A stretch of DNA of 64,000 nt from Paenibacillaceae bacterium GAS479 (lineage in GTDB: Bacteria > Bacillota > Bacilli > Paenibacillales > Paenibacillaceae). Below, piece by piece: positions 1-8,293 of this stretch. The notes beneath the pieces were generated by a model. It saw only the letters and a program-made list of their open reading frames with translations. It ran no database searches and was not told the DNA's origin. The position numbers and the translations under genes are program-made. Each line of letters opens with the position of its first letter. The first letter of the stretch is position 1. The DNA lies in NCBI GenBank assembly GCA_900105225.1, contig LT629764.1, positions 4,422,501-4,486,500 of the forward strand. Direction: 5' to 3'.

Positions 1-351
1 GGCGATTTCCGGATTTTCTTGCAGCTGATCATTCCGCTGTCCAAGCCAGCGCTCGCAACCATCGGGTTGTTCACCGCACTGAGGTATTGGAATGATTGGT
101 ATATGGCGCTGCTGTTCATCTCTAAGGAAGAACTTGCGCCGCTGCAGTACTATCTCTATAAGATGCTTGGCAACATGGAAGGACTCCGCACGGCGATGCT
201 CGGCTCAGGGGCTGGCGTTTCGATCGACATTCCCGGTGAAAGCCTTAAGATGGCCATGACGGTCGTTGCTTGCGGCCCGATCTTGTTCGCTTACCCGTTC
301 ATTCAAAAATACTTCGTACAAGGCTTGACGGTTGGCGCAGTTAAAGGATGA
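1..351 (+). CDS. Carbohydrate ABC transporter permease, C-terminal part (LplC-like)
   Basis: Only the last 116 codons are in the window; the frame is open from base 1, so the gene starts upstream. The visible part carries the end of the permease EAA loop (IIPLSKPALATIGLFT), which in this family docks on the ATPase, and a last membrane segment before a positively charged tail. The WNDWYMALLFI stretch and the closing VQGLTVGAVKG are typical of the LplC/YtcP group of sugar permeases. The gene ends 58 bases before a solute-binding lipoprotein, so the two probably form one importer for an oligosaccharide. Substrate cannot be read from this fragment. Confidence 0.85.
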   Translation, partial: GDFRIFLQLIIPLSKPALATIGLFTALRYWNDWYMALLFISKEELAPLQYYLYKMLGNMEGLRTAMLGSGAGVSIDIPGESLKMAMTVVACGPILFAYPFIQKYFVQGLTVGAVKG

Positions 352-409
352 TCTCAGGGAAACCTGGTTTATCAACATAGCGTTACTATTCATACAAGGG
401 GGAAACAAC

Positions 410-1987
410 ATGATTAAACGGAGCAAACGTCATCTTGGTCTTGCAGTAACGAGCATGCTTGCTGCAACGATGGTACTAAGCGCTTGTGGTCAAGCGAACA
501 ACGCCGGGAATAACAGCCCGGCGGCAAACAACTCGGCTACGAGCAATACGACGAATACCGGAGAACAAGGAAATACCGCAGCTGACACTTCTACGGAAGT
601 AAAGCTGAAACTGGTCTTGCTCGGTGCTAAACCGGCTGATTATGATGCAGTGTTCGCCGAGATTAATAAAAACCTTAAAGAGAAAATCAACGCGACGGTT
701 GAAGCTGAATTCCTGGCCTGGTCCGACTGGAGCCAAAAATATCCGCTGAAATTCGCGGCGAACGAAGATTTCGACATCATTTATACGTCTAACTGGGCTC
801 AATATTCCGATCAAGCAACCAAAGGTGGTTTCTTGGAGCTGACGGATGATCTGCTCTCGAAATATGCTCCGCAAACATGGGCGGCCATGCCAAAAGTGAA
901 ATGGGATCAAGCCCGCATCAACGGCAAAGTTTACATGATTCCTTCCAACAAAGCGAATGAGTTCACGGACAAGCTCGTCCTCATCCGCGACGATCTGCGC
1001 GAGAAGTACGGTCTGGAGCCAGTAAACAGCCCGGAAACGTATGCGGCTTATTTGAAAGCGGTCGCAAAGAACGAAAAAGGCATGACACCGTACGGCCTGG
1101 AGTCGGCCGAGACGAGCACTCATAACTTAGACAAGCAACTGCTTGTACAGAAAAACAATTGGAAAGAATTCACAGGTCTTCCGTTCACCGTTAAGACGGA
1201 TGACGCAAAAGCCCAAGTGTTCAATATGTACGAAACGCCTGAGTTCGATCAGCTTCTAACGTACTATAAAGATCTCGCGGACAACGGCGGCTGGTCGAGA
1301 AACGCGCTGACAAGCAAGAGCAGCACGACGGATGACTTTAAAGCAGGCAAAGTTGCTTCGATGTCGCATAACGTAACGGCGCTTGGCGGCGTTATGGCGG
1401 ACGCTCTAAAAGCGCATCCGGACTGGAAGCTGGCGCTTGCCGATCTGTCCCCGGATAGCAAAAAATCAGCTGCGATCTCCACGCAAAACGGCATGGCGAT
1501 TCACGCGACGTCCGAAAAAGCTGAGCGCGCTCTGATGGCGCTGGACCTGTTCCAAAACGACAAGCAGCTCCACGATCTTGTCATGTATGGTATCGCCGGT
1601 ACGAACTACACGCCTGAAGGCGACGACAAGTTCAGCAAAACGGACAAATATGCAAATTACAACAGCTTCTCGAACTGGGCATGGACTTCTACGCTGGACC
1701 GTGTAGATAGCAACTACCCGCAGGCATCGCAGGATATCGAGAAACAATGGGCTGGTAAAGTGTTCAACTACGAGTTGGAATCGTTTGTATTCGACAAAAC
1801 CAAAGTTGTAAACGAAGTGGCAAACGTCGGTAACGTTATGACTCGTTATCTGGCACCGCTTGAGTACGGCCTGATCAAAGATTTGGATAAAGGCAAAGCT
1901 GAACTGATCAAACAAATGAAAGCGGCAGGCTCGGATAAAATCCAAGCTGAGCTTCAAAGCCAAATTGACGCATTCCTTGCGAAATAA
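410..1987 (+). CDS. Extracellular sugar-binding lipoprotein (large, DUF3502-like C-terminus)
   Basis: 525-residue substrate-binding protein of an ABC sugar importer, anchored outside the membrane. Residues 1-25 form a lipoprotein signal with lipobox VLSAC (Cys26), followed by a low-complexity Asn/Ser/Thr linker. Length (well over the usual 430) and the last ~130 residues match my memory of the DUF3502-type binding proteins of Paenibacillus that pair with LplB/LplC permeases; that domain call is from memory, not a search. Start chosen at ATG 410 because it has AAGGGGGA 6 bases upstream and begins the signal peptide; an open frame extends farther 5' without such support. A strong terminator follows. 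Confidence 0.88.
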   Translation: MIKRSKRHLGLAVTSMLAATMVLSACGQANNAGNNSPAANNSATSNTTNTGEQGNTAADTSTEVKLKLVLLGAKPADYDAVFAEINKNLKEKINATVEAEFLAWSDWSQKYPLKFAANEDFDIIYTSNWAQYSDQATKGGFLELTDDLLSKYAPQTWAAMPKVKWDQARINGKVYMIPSNKANEFTDKLVLIRDDLREKYGLEPVNSPETYAAYLKAVAKNEKGMTPYGLESAETSTHNLDKQLLVQKNNWKEFTGLPFTVKTDDAKAQVFNMYETPEFDQLLTYYKDLADNGGWSRNALTSKSSTTDDFKAGKVASMSHNVTALGGVMADALKAHPDWKLALADLSPDSKKSAAISTQNGMAIHATSEKAERALMALDLFQNDKQLHDLVMYGIAGTNYTPEGDDKFSKTDKYANYNSFSNWAWTSTLDRVDSNYPQASQDIEKQWAGKVFNYELESFVFDKTKVVNEVANVGNVMTRYLAPLEYGLIKDLDKGKAELIKQMKAAGSDKIQAELQSQIDAFLAK

Positions 1988-2009
1988 CAACAAGGATCGT
2001 TAATGGCGC

Positions 2010-2050
2010 AGGATGCAAAGCGCAGGCCGCTTTGCATCCTGTTTGTCTTT
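2010..2050 (+). terminator. Rho-independent terminator after binding lipoprotein
   Basis: Perfect 13-bp stem AGGATGCAAAGCG / CGCTTTGCATCCT with a 5-base loop, then a T-rich run. Confidence 0.9.
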
Positions 2051-2114
2051 ATACAGGCGTTATATCCGGGTCAGGAATTGCCCGAGAATCTATATTTCGC
2101 GAGGAGCGTTGGTC

Positions 2115-3746
2115 ATGCAAGCGGCGTCAAGCATCTATGTGAGGGATTTTAAGCAAGGAGATGACGCGGAGCGAATTCGCGCAGCGATTCAACGCGCGCT
2201 TGCTACGGGTGCGGAACGGGTTGTTTTTGAAGCGGGTCGATATCTCCTTCAGAGTACCGTTACCATTCAAACAGAGGGCTTCGCACATGATGCCGGCAGC
2301 CCGGATGAAGGATTTAAGGCATCTCATCTTGTCATCCTGAGAGCGAACAAGCTGACGCTGCAAGGTGCAGTGGATGAGTTTGGCGAGCCAGCCACTATAT
2401 TAGTCGGTTACAATGACGGGCAAATTCACGATTATTTGCCATCTATTTTATGGTGCGAGGATTGTACGGACTTGGCCTTGCGGGATATTGCATTTACCCG
2501 GGAGCCGGAATTTGCCTCGGCAGGCGTCGTTGTTCATAAGGATGCAAGCCGCATCGTAGTAGAGGTGTTCGAGGGCAATCCTTGCAGTGAGACGATGGGT
2601 GCTTATTGTATGAACCGCTTCGATCCGTTGACCGGCAGCCTCGTAGGTGAGAGTGTAACTTATGGCGATGGCGCGGGCAATCCGTTTATTCGGACGGGAG
2701 AGCGGTTATTGACGCTGGATAGCCCTATGGTAGCCGGCAAAGTTGAGGTTGGTGAGCATCTTTCCTGGCATCAAGGAGCGCGCACGGATTTCCAGACGTA
2801 TTTTGCCCGCTGCGATCGGCTGAGCTTATCGAATATCCGGACTTTCAATGCTAATGGCTTCGCCATGTTAACGGAAAATTGCCGGGACATCTCGGCGGAC
2901 CGCGTCGTATTCCGTCCGGACGGTAATCGATTGTTTACGGCGCCAAGAGATGCGTGGAAGCTGTTCAAATGCAGCGGCAATATTGACATCAACCGGATGG
3001 TTGTAGAAGGCGTGCGGATGGATGGCCAGAATATGCACAGCAATTGGCTTGTGCTGCAAGGCGTCTTGAGCGCTCGCGAGGCGGTATTCTTTTGCAAATA
3101 TACCTTTGCACCGCTAGTGGTAGGTAGTGATGTGGAACTGCATGACGGGGAGCGAGTCATCAAAGTCCGGATCGCTAGCTGGAACCATATGGGCAAAGGA
3201 GAGCATGGCCATTATTACGGGATTGAATTCGAGCAGGATCTGCCCGAAGAGGCTCGTGAAGGCATGCTAGGAGCTGCGAACTGCTGGGAGCCGGATCGGT
3301 ATATATGCCGGGATTCTGAATTCGTCAACATTGCTGGTGCGGGCCATCTCGTGCGTTGCGATCATCTATACATCCTAAACTGCACATACAGGAACACGAT
3401 GAATCCAGGTATTCTGCTCGGTGCGGAGCTGCCCATTCATTCGGAGGGCGGCCACGCAACGGACATCGTTATCAAAAACTGTGAATTCGACAACTGCGGC
3501 TTCTTTCCAAGATACGAGGCAGCGGGCTGTATTGGGGTCAAATCGGCGGGCTTCCAGGGAAAGTTTAACCGTGATATTTTGATCGTTAACAATGTTATGC
3601 GCAATTCACGAATCGGCGTCCATGTCATCGACGGGGATGAAGTCTACCTGATTGGCAATACGTTTGAGAGCGTGGAAGAACCGGTGCTGACCGACGAAGC
3701 AGTGGGCGGGCGGATTTATGAAATGAATCATCGAATAGTCGAATAG
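2115..3746 (+). CDS. Right-handed beta-helix protein, possible polysaccharide-active enzyme
   Basis: 543 residues. No signal peptide or membrane segment is visible from ATG 2115 (GAGGAG upstream), so it may be cytoplasmic. The N-terminal part (IYVRDFKQGDDAERIRAAIQ) is the pattern that opens pectate-lyase-superfamily beta-helix proteins, and later segments (NVMRNSRIGVHVIDGDEVYL, NTFES) look like helix coils with stacked Asn residues. Neighbouring sugar importer genes suggest it acts on an imported or surface glycan. Catalytic residues cannot be assigned by eye and the substrate is unknown. The frame is open further upstream (to 2013), but that region is the preceding terminator. Confidence 0.7.
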   Translation: MQAASSIYVRDFKQGDDAERIRAAIQRALATGAERVVFEAGRYLLQSTVTIQTEGFAHDAGSPDEGFKASHLVILRANKLTLQGAVDEFGEPATILVGYNDGQIHDYLPSILWCEDCTDLALRDIAFTREPEFASAGVVVHKDASRIVVEVFEGNPCSETMGAYCMNRFDPLTGSLVGESVTYGDGAGNPFIRTGERLLTLDSPMVAGKVEVGEHLSWHQGARTDFQTYFARCDRLSLSNIRTFNANGFAMLTENCRDISADRVVFRPDGNRLFTAPRDAWKLFKCSGNIDINRMVVEGVRMDGQNMHSNWLVLQGVLSAREAVFFCKYTFAPLVVGSDVELHDGERVIKVRIASWNHMGKGEHGHYYGIEFEQDLPEEAREGMLGAANCWEPDRYICRDSEFVNIAGAGHLVRCDHLYILNCTYRNTMNPGILLGAELPIHSEGGHATDIVIKNCEFDNCGFFPRYEAAGCIGVKSAGFQGKFNRDILIVNNVMRNSRIGVHVIDGDEVYLIGNTFESVEEPVLTDEAVGGRIYEMNHRIVE

Positions 3747-3762
3747 TCGAATAGTCGAATGG
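3731..3762. repeat. Four tandem copies of an 8-bp unit (TCGAATAG)
   Basis: Short tandem repeat at the 3' end of the beta-helix gene; the stop codon TAG at 3744-3746 lies inside the second unit. Probably replication slippage with no functional role that I can see. Confidence 0.9.
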
Positions 3763-3770
3763 TCTAGGCG

Positions 3771-3810
3771 AAAAAGGGGCGTTTCTTCCAAGTGGAAGAG
3801 CGCCCCTTTT
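3771..3810. terminator. Bidirectional terminator between convergent genes
   Basis: Stem AAAAGGGGCG / CGCCCCTTTT with an inner TCTTCC / GGAAGA pairing. The A-run on one side and T-run on the other let it serve both the beta-helix gene (plus) and the AraC gene (minus), whose stop codon it touches. Confidence 0.85.
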
Positions 3811-4609
3811 ACACGTGGATCGTATGCGATTTACGGTAAATCGATGGGTTTATGCCGAATGATTTTTTAAAGCTTTTACTCAAATGATGTTCGTCTGCAA
3901 AGCCGCAGCGTTCTGCGATGTCAGACAGCGTAAGCGGAGTTTTCTCAAGGAGCTGTTTCACCTTCTCCATGCGAATTCGCTGTACGTACTCGCTCGGCGT
4001 CATTTGGAATTCCTTGCGGAACAGGCGATTGAGCTGCACGGGACTGAGCCCAAGCTCATAGGCGGCGGCATTAACCGCAGGGCCTGTGGCCGAATGCTCC
4101 CGAAGCAGGCGCAGAGCGCGCCGGGCAAGGGGATTGTCGCTCGCCGGAACAGTAAGCGACTGCTGATGGGTTTCTAAGACATGGAGCAACCACAAATCGC
4201 GCAACAGATGCTTCCTGTATAATTGGGCGGTAGGGCTGTGATCGGACATGGACTCCCGCAGCAGCGCCGTAGTGGAGCGAAAGCGGCGCGTATGGCCGGG
4301 GCGAACCCGGCCGTATGCGCTTGTTACCTCATCAAGCCGTTGTGGACTGCGGCCTTTCCAATCGAAGCCAAAAAAATGAAAGCTTAGCCCGCTCGTGACA
4401 CGGCGAAAAATCGTGTCTGGGGGCACGATGATCCAGTCGTTTCGCTCCGCTTTTAACCATGGAGTCAAATTACCGAGCTGATAGTCAAAACCACCTTCAT
4501 CGACGATAAAACCGGCCCAGTGGGAGTAGGTATCGTGCGGCTTTTGGAATTCCGGTGTCATTTCAATAAAGGTGTAAAACAGCAAATCCGGCTCCCAGTT
4601 AGGATTCAT
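3809..4609 (-). CDS. AraC family transcriptional regulator
   Basis: 266 residues. The last ~100 hold the two helix-turn-helix motifs of the AraC family (VNAAAYELGLSPVQLNRLFR and LSDIAERCGFADEHHLSKSF, then FGINPSIYRK). The N-terminal ~150 residues have the fold-like pattern of a cupin sugar-sensing domain (FIVDEGGFDYQL). The start at 4609 is preceded by GGAGG. It is divergent from the gene at 4722 and lies next to a sugar importer, so it probably senses a sugar and controls one or both. Ligand unknown. Confidence 0.92.
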   Translation of the reverse strand: MNPNWEPDLLFYTFIEMTPEFQKPHDTYSHWAGFIVDEGGFDYQLGNLTPWLKAERNDWIIVPPDTIFRRVTSGLSFHFFGFDWKGRSPQRLDEVTSAYGRVRPGHTRRFRSTTALLRESMSDHSPTAQLYRKHLLRDLWLLHVLETHQQSLTVPASDNPLARRALRLLREHSATGPAVNAAAYELGLSPVQLNRLFRKEFQMTPSEYVQRIRMEKVKQLLEKTPLTLSDIAERCGFADEHHLSKSFKKSFGINPSIYRKSHTIHV

Positions 4610-4670
4610 AGAGCAAGCCTCCGGAGTGAAATGATATACAAGAAATATGATAACTCCTTACATTATCAAA

Positions 4671-4688
4671 GTATATACCAGCATATAC
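4671..4688. promoter_or_regulatory. Inverted repeat in the AraC / 4722 intergenic region
   Basis: GTATAT-N6-ATATAC lies between the divergent genes, 33 bases before the ATG at 4722, within AT-rich sequence that could supply a -10 box. Candidate operator or promoter element only. Confidence 0.4.
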
Positions 4689-4721
4689 AATGTTAACAAA
4701 TGACAAGGAGGTCTCATCCTA

Positions 4722-6110
4722 ATGACAACATTGACAAGAACTGATTCTGCTCCGCTAGCGATTTCGGGAGTAATGCCCCATCTGAGTGTATCGGCGACTA
4801 TCGACGGCCCGCGTTCCGAAGGCGGCATCGGCGCGCTTATGCCTTGGGCCAACCGTTTATGGTTTATCACTTATGTTGCTCATACAGATGGTACGGGCGG
4901 CGGTACCGGTCTGTTCGAAGTGAATGAGCGCATGGAAATTAAGAAGCGTCCTGAAAGTGTTGTCGGCACGTATGCCAACCGCATGATTCATAGCGCTTCC
5001 AGCCAACTGGTCATGGGACCGCACTTCATCGATATCCATGGCAATGTCCGCACGGTAACTGAACTGGTCGGCCATCGTCTGACGGCTTCCATGCCGCATT
5101 TGACCGACAAAGTGAATAAAGTATACGTACTGACGATGGAAGGACTGTTGTTCGAGACGAATGTCCATACGCTGGAAACAACGCTGTTGTTCGACCTGCT
5201 CAAGGAACTGAACGTATCCGAGAAATGTTACCCGCATTTTAAAGGCGGTTGGTCGAAGGATGGATGTCTCGTCGTTGCTAACAACACCTATGACGAGCAA
5301 GAATATCTTGGCCAAAAAAGCGATGGCAGACTCGCCCAGTGGGACGGGAAAACGTGGACGATTTTAGAAGAGCAGCCATTCTGTGAAGTCACTTCATCGG
5401 GTGAAGCGCCGCTGTTCGCGACCGGCTTCGACAAGGCGTCGGCCATCTTGAAAACGTTCATTAATGGAGAGTGGTCCACATACCGCCTGCCGAAAGCGAC
5501 TCAGGCGATGGACCATATGTGGTTTACGGAGTGGCCGCGCATCCGTGAGGTGGAAACGGAGCGTCTGCTGATGGATTTCCACGGCATGTTTTATGAAATG
5601 TCGCATAACGCCTTTGGCGGCAAGATCTGGGGGGTGCGTCCGATCAGTACGCATCTGCGGATGATTCCTGACTTCTGCTCATGGAGAGGGATGCTCGTGC
5701 TGGCGGGCAACCAGGTTACTCCGATTATGGATTCCAATATGCTGGCCGGGGAGCCGCAGTCCAACTTATGGTTCGGCAAAACCGATGATCTGTGGTCATT
5801 CGGCAAACCTGCTGGCTGGGGCGGTCCTTGGTGGGAAACGGAAGTTAAGGCAGGAGTAGCGTCCGATCCGTATTTGATGACCGGCTTTGATCGCAAAGTG
5901 CTTCACCTGACGCATGAATCGTCGGAAGAAGTATCGTTCGATGTACAAATCGACTTCCTTGGCAATGGAACTTGGAAAAAGTACACCACGATCAAGGTGT
6001 CCGATGATGGCTACGCTCATCATGTATTCCCGGACGGCTTCAGCGCTCACTGGGTGCGCATCGTGCCGCAAGCGGATTGCAGGGCCAGCGCGCATTTCAT
6101 TTACTCTTAA
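4722..6110 (+). CDS. Conserved-looking protein of unknown function (possible beta-propeller)
   Basis: 462 residues, not recognised. Starts at ATG with AAGGAGGT 10 bases upstream. No signal peptide or membrane segment. The sequence is rich in Trp, Gly and short strand-like blocks (WANRLWFITY, GRLAQWDGKTWTIL, NGEWSTYRL, GNGTWKKYT), which recall repeated four-stranded blades, so a beta-propeller is a reasonable guess; it is not shown. It is divergent from an AraC regulator and near a sugar importer and a beta-helix protein, which suggests glycan metabolism. It ends in a strong terminator, so it is probably monocistronic. Confidence 0.75.
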   Translation: MTTLTRTDSAPLAISGVMPHLSVSATIDGPRSEGGIGALMPWANRLWFITYVAHTDGTGGGTGLFEVNERMEIKKRPESVVGTYANRMIHSASSQLVMGPHFIDIHGNVRTVTELVGHRLTASMPHLTDKVNKVYVLTMEGLLFETNVHTLETTLLFDLLKELNVSEKCYPHFKGGWSKDGCLVVANNTYDEQEYLGQKSDGRLAQWDGKTWTILEEQPFCEVTSSGEAPLFATGFDKASAILKTFINGEWSTYRLPKATQAMDHMWFTEWPRIREVETERLLMDFHGMFYEMSHNAFGGKIWGVRPISTHLRMIPDFCSWRGMLVLAGNQVTPIMDSNMLAGEPQSNLWFGKTDDLWSFGKPAGWGGPWWETEVKAGVASDPYLMTGFDRKVLHLTHESSEEVSFDVQIDFLGNGTWKKYTTIKVSDDGYAHHVFPDGFSAHWVRIVPQADCRASAHFIYS

Positions 6111-6117
6111 TTACAGC

Positions 6118-6157
6118 AAAAACCGGAGCAGCCCCTATTGGGCGGTTCCGGTTTTTT
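6118..6157. terminator. Terminator between convergent genes 4722 and 6165
   Basis: AAAAACCGGA paired with TCCGGTTTTT around a GC-rich loop. A-run and T-run on the two sides make it usable from both strands. Confidence 0.85.
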
Positions 6158-6164
6158 GGTCTGT

Positions 6165-7505
6165 TCAAATTTCTAGCGCGGAATGCCCGGCTGTAAGCTT
6201 CCGGCCCTTGCTCCGGCTCCGATAGAGCAGGAGGGAGCTGGCGAAACCAAGCGCGCATAGGCCGGCTAAACAACCAATGATGCCGGTATAGCCGGAGCTG
6301 CCGAACCGGTCGAGAAACCATCCGAACAGCAGATGAATGAACATGTCGGGCAAGTATCCGATGATGGATATGATTCCGACCGCGCTTCCAGCGACCGCAC
6401 GCGGAATGCCGGCTTCCTCCATGGCCGCCCACATGATGCCGAACGCGATATAAGTGACGGCGGCCGATAGCATGATCAGAGTAATCGCCACCCCGGAGGT
6501 GCCATGACCGCCCGTAACGAGAAGCGAGAGCAGCAGGACTCCGGCGAGGGCGTTGCAGATCCATAACACCTTGGATACCGAGCCGATCCGGTCTGCGATG
6601 ATCCCGCCGATTGGAGAGATGACGAACCGAATGAGTGAGGTTCGGATGATGGCAACAACGCTGGCGGCAGCAGCGGACATTCCCCATACATCGGTCATAT
6701 AAGGTGTGAAATAAGTCTGTCCGGCGAACAGGCCATAACTGGCGAACACGATGAGCGATACGAGCCAAACTTGCGGAATCCGCAGCACCTGCATGAAACC
6801 GGTGCTGGTAGAGGGCTTAGGTATAGTGGGGGAAGGTGTGGATGTCTGAAATTCCGGTGTTGAATTCAGCAGCTCCGGGCTCATCGGCATGGCATCTGCA
6901 AGCTCCACAGCTTCCGACTTTTCCTCTCCTGCGGAACGATACCATAGGGCAATAATGAAGGCAGAGACAAAATTCATCGTACCGTAAAACAGCACCGTTG
7001 CCTTTAGTCCGGCGACCGACGTATCAAACAGCGATATAAGCGCCAGCGCCGCAAAAGAAAAGCCCATGCCAACGATGCCTTGAAACGATTCATAGAAGCC
7101 GTAGAGCCGACCCTGCTCGCGCTTGCCGCCGATCATGCGGACGCTTTTGATCGTTGCGGCCCAATAGCCGAAGCCGGTCGTAATGCCGAGCAATGTCCAG
7201 ATGATCGTCGCGGAGCGGAGCGTCATGTCGATGGCGAACCAGATGCAGAGCAGTCCAGTGCTAATAAACGACAGCACGAGAATCAGCTTTGTATTGAACC
7301 GGTCAGCTAGCCAGCCTCCCGGAATGTAAAGCAGCAAATGCACGGCCGCATAGAGAGTCAGCAGCATGCCGACTTGGCCGTTTGTTGCCTGGAGAGCTTC
7401 CAGAAGCGGCTCGTAAAACACGTATTTAATATAGGGCAACGTAAAGATAGACGCAGCGCCAAATGAAAGGACAAATACAGACAGCAGTTTTTGATAGTTG
7501 CTCAT
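6165..7505 (-). CDS. MFS transporter
   Basis: 446 residues with about 12 hydrophobic segments. The major-facilitator loop between segments 2 and 3 reads GGWLADRFNTK, and the repeat of it in the second half reads GGIIADRIGSVSK. A hydrophilic loop of ~50 residues splits the two halves. Start chosen at ATG 7505 (MSNYQKLLS), preceded by GCGAGGA; the frame is open upstream but would overlap the GntR gene. It is clearly paralogous to the transporter at 8294-9601 (shared pattern W-A-A-I-K-V-R-G-EQG-YG). Last gene of the minus-strand cluster; substrate unknown, perhaps a product of peptide hydrolysis. Confidence 0.88.
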   Translation of the reverse strand: MSNYQKLLSVFVLSFGAASIFTLPYIKYVFYEPLLEALQATNGQVGMLLTLYAAVHLLLYIPGGWLADRFNTKLILVLSFISTGLLCIWFAIDMTLRSATIIWTLLGITTGFGYWAATIKSVRMIGGKREQGRLYGFYESFQGIVGMGFSFAALALISLFDTSVAGLKATVLFYGTMNFVSAFIIALWYRSAGEEKSEAVELADAMPMSPELLNSTPEFQTSTPSPTIPKPSTSTGFMQVLRIPQVWLVSLIVFASYGLFAGQTYFTPYMTDVWGMSAAAASVVAIIRTSLIRFVISPIGGIIADRIGSVSKVLWICNALAGVLLLSLLVTGGHGTSGVAITLIMLSAAVTYIAFGIMWAAMEEAGIPRAVAGSAVGIISIIGYLPDMFIHLLFGWFLDRFGSSGYTGIIGCLAGLCALGFASSLLLYRSRSKGRKLTAGHSALEI

Positions 7506-7554
7506 CGTTATCCTCGCCTCATCCATACTCCCGAGGCACTGCCGCCCATTGCTT

Positions 7555-8190
7555 TTAGATGAACTCCTGATCCATAGAGGTCCAATGCTTCCAGAGCACC
7601 GCACGTACGCGCTCCTTATCTTTGATGGAGAAGGCCTGGAGCAGTTCCTTATGCTCGTCGTTGCATGTTTTTAGGAGGGCGAACAATTTGTTCTCGTCCT
7701 GGCCGACGTACGTTTGGGGAACAAATCCATTGCGGAGCGAATCCAGCAGCTTGATGAGCACGGCGTTGCCGCAGGCGTAGATGTATATGTTGTGAAAATC
7801 ATTCTGGAGCTTCAAATACTCGGGGTAGTTTTTGTATTTAACGGCAATATCGATCCGCTCGGTCAATTCCTGCATGCGTAATAACTGATCCTCTGTCAGC
7901 TCTGCTGCAACAGATACAGCGATAAAACTGTCGAGCAGCGCGATCGCTTCATAGGTTTGCAGCTTCTCGGATTTATCAAAGCGCTTTACGACAAATCCTT
8001 TGCGCGGAATCTGGACGAGCAGGCCGTCTGCTGCCAACTGCAGCAGCGCTTCCCGGGCGGGAGTTCGGCTTACACCGAGCTGTGAGCATACCTCCTGTTC
8101 CGTAATCCGTTGATCCGGCGTCAATCCGCCCGATTGAATTCCATGGGAAATATAATCATACACTTTATCTTTTAATGATTGATGTTTCAT
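7555..8190 (-). CDS. GntR family regulator with FCD-type ligand domain
   Basis: 211 residues. Residues ~5-70 form the GntR winged helix (ITEQEVCSQLGVSRTPAREAL), ending in the wing RKGFVVKRF. The remainder is all-helical with the spacing of an FCD effector domain (NDFHNIYIYACGN; LLQAFSIKDKERVRAVLWKH). Start chosen at ATG 8190 because GGAGGA lies 7 bases before it; ten more codons are open upstream. It lies inside a five-gene run of peptide and amino-acid genes, between two transporter paralogues, and probably represses that run. A GTATACAA site stands upstream. Confidence 0.9.
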   Translation of the reverse strand: MKHQSLKDKVYDYISHGIQSGGLTPDQRITEQEVCSQLGVSRTPAREALLQLAADGLLVQIPRKGFVVKRFDKSEKLQTYEAIALLDSFIAVSVAAELTEDQLLRMQELTERIDIAVKYKNYPEYLKLQNDFHNIYIYACGNAVLIKLLDSLRNGFVPQTYVGQDENKLFALLKTCNDEHKELLQAFSIKDKERVRAVLWKHWTSMDQEFI

Positions 8191-8237
8191 GTGCAGTCCT
8201 CCGGTTTCGACAGGTTTCATGCTCTTCCACGTATAGA

Positions 8238-8245
8238 GTATACAA
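8238..8245 (-). promoter_or_regulatory. TTGTATAC site upstream of the GntR gene
   Basis: Plus strand GTATACAA (minus strand TTGTATAC), 48 bases before the GntR start. The same core occurs twice upstream of the dehydrogenase gene at the head of the cluster (13189-13201 and 13350-13362). Candidate GntR operator; not proven. Confidence 0.4.
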
Positions 8246-8293
8246 CATTAGTGTAGTGGAGGTTGCGCTTCTGTCAAAGCGGAGCAATCCGTT

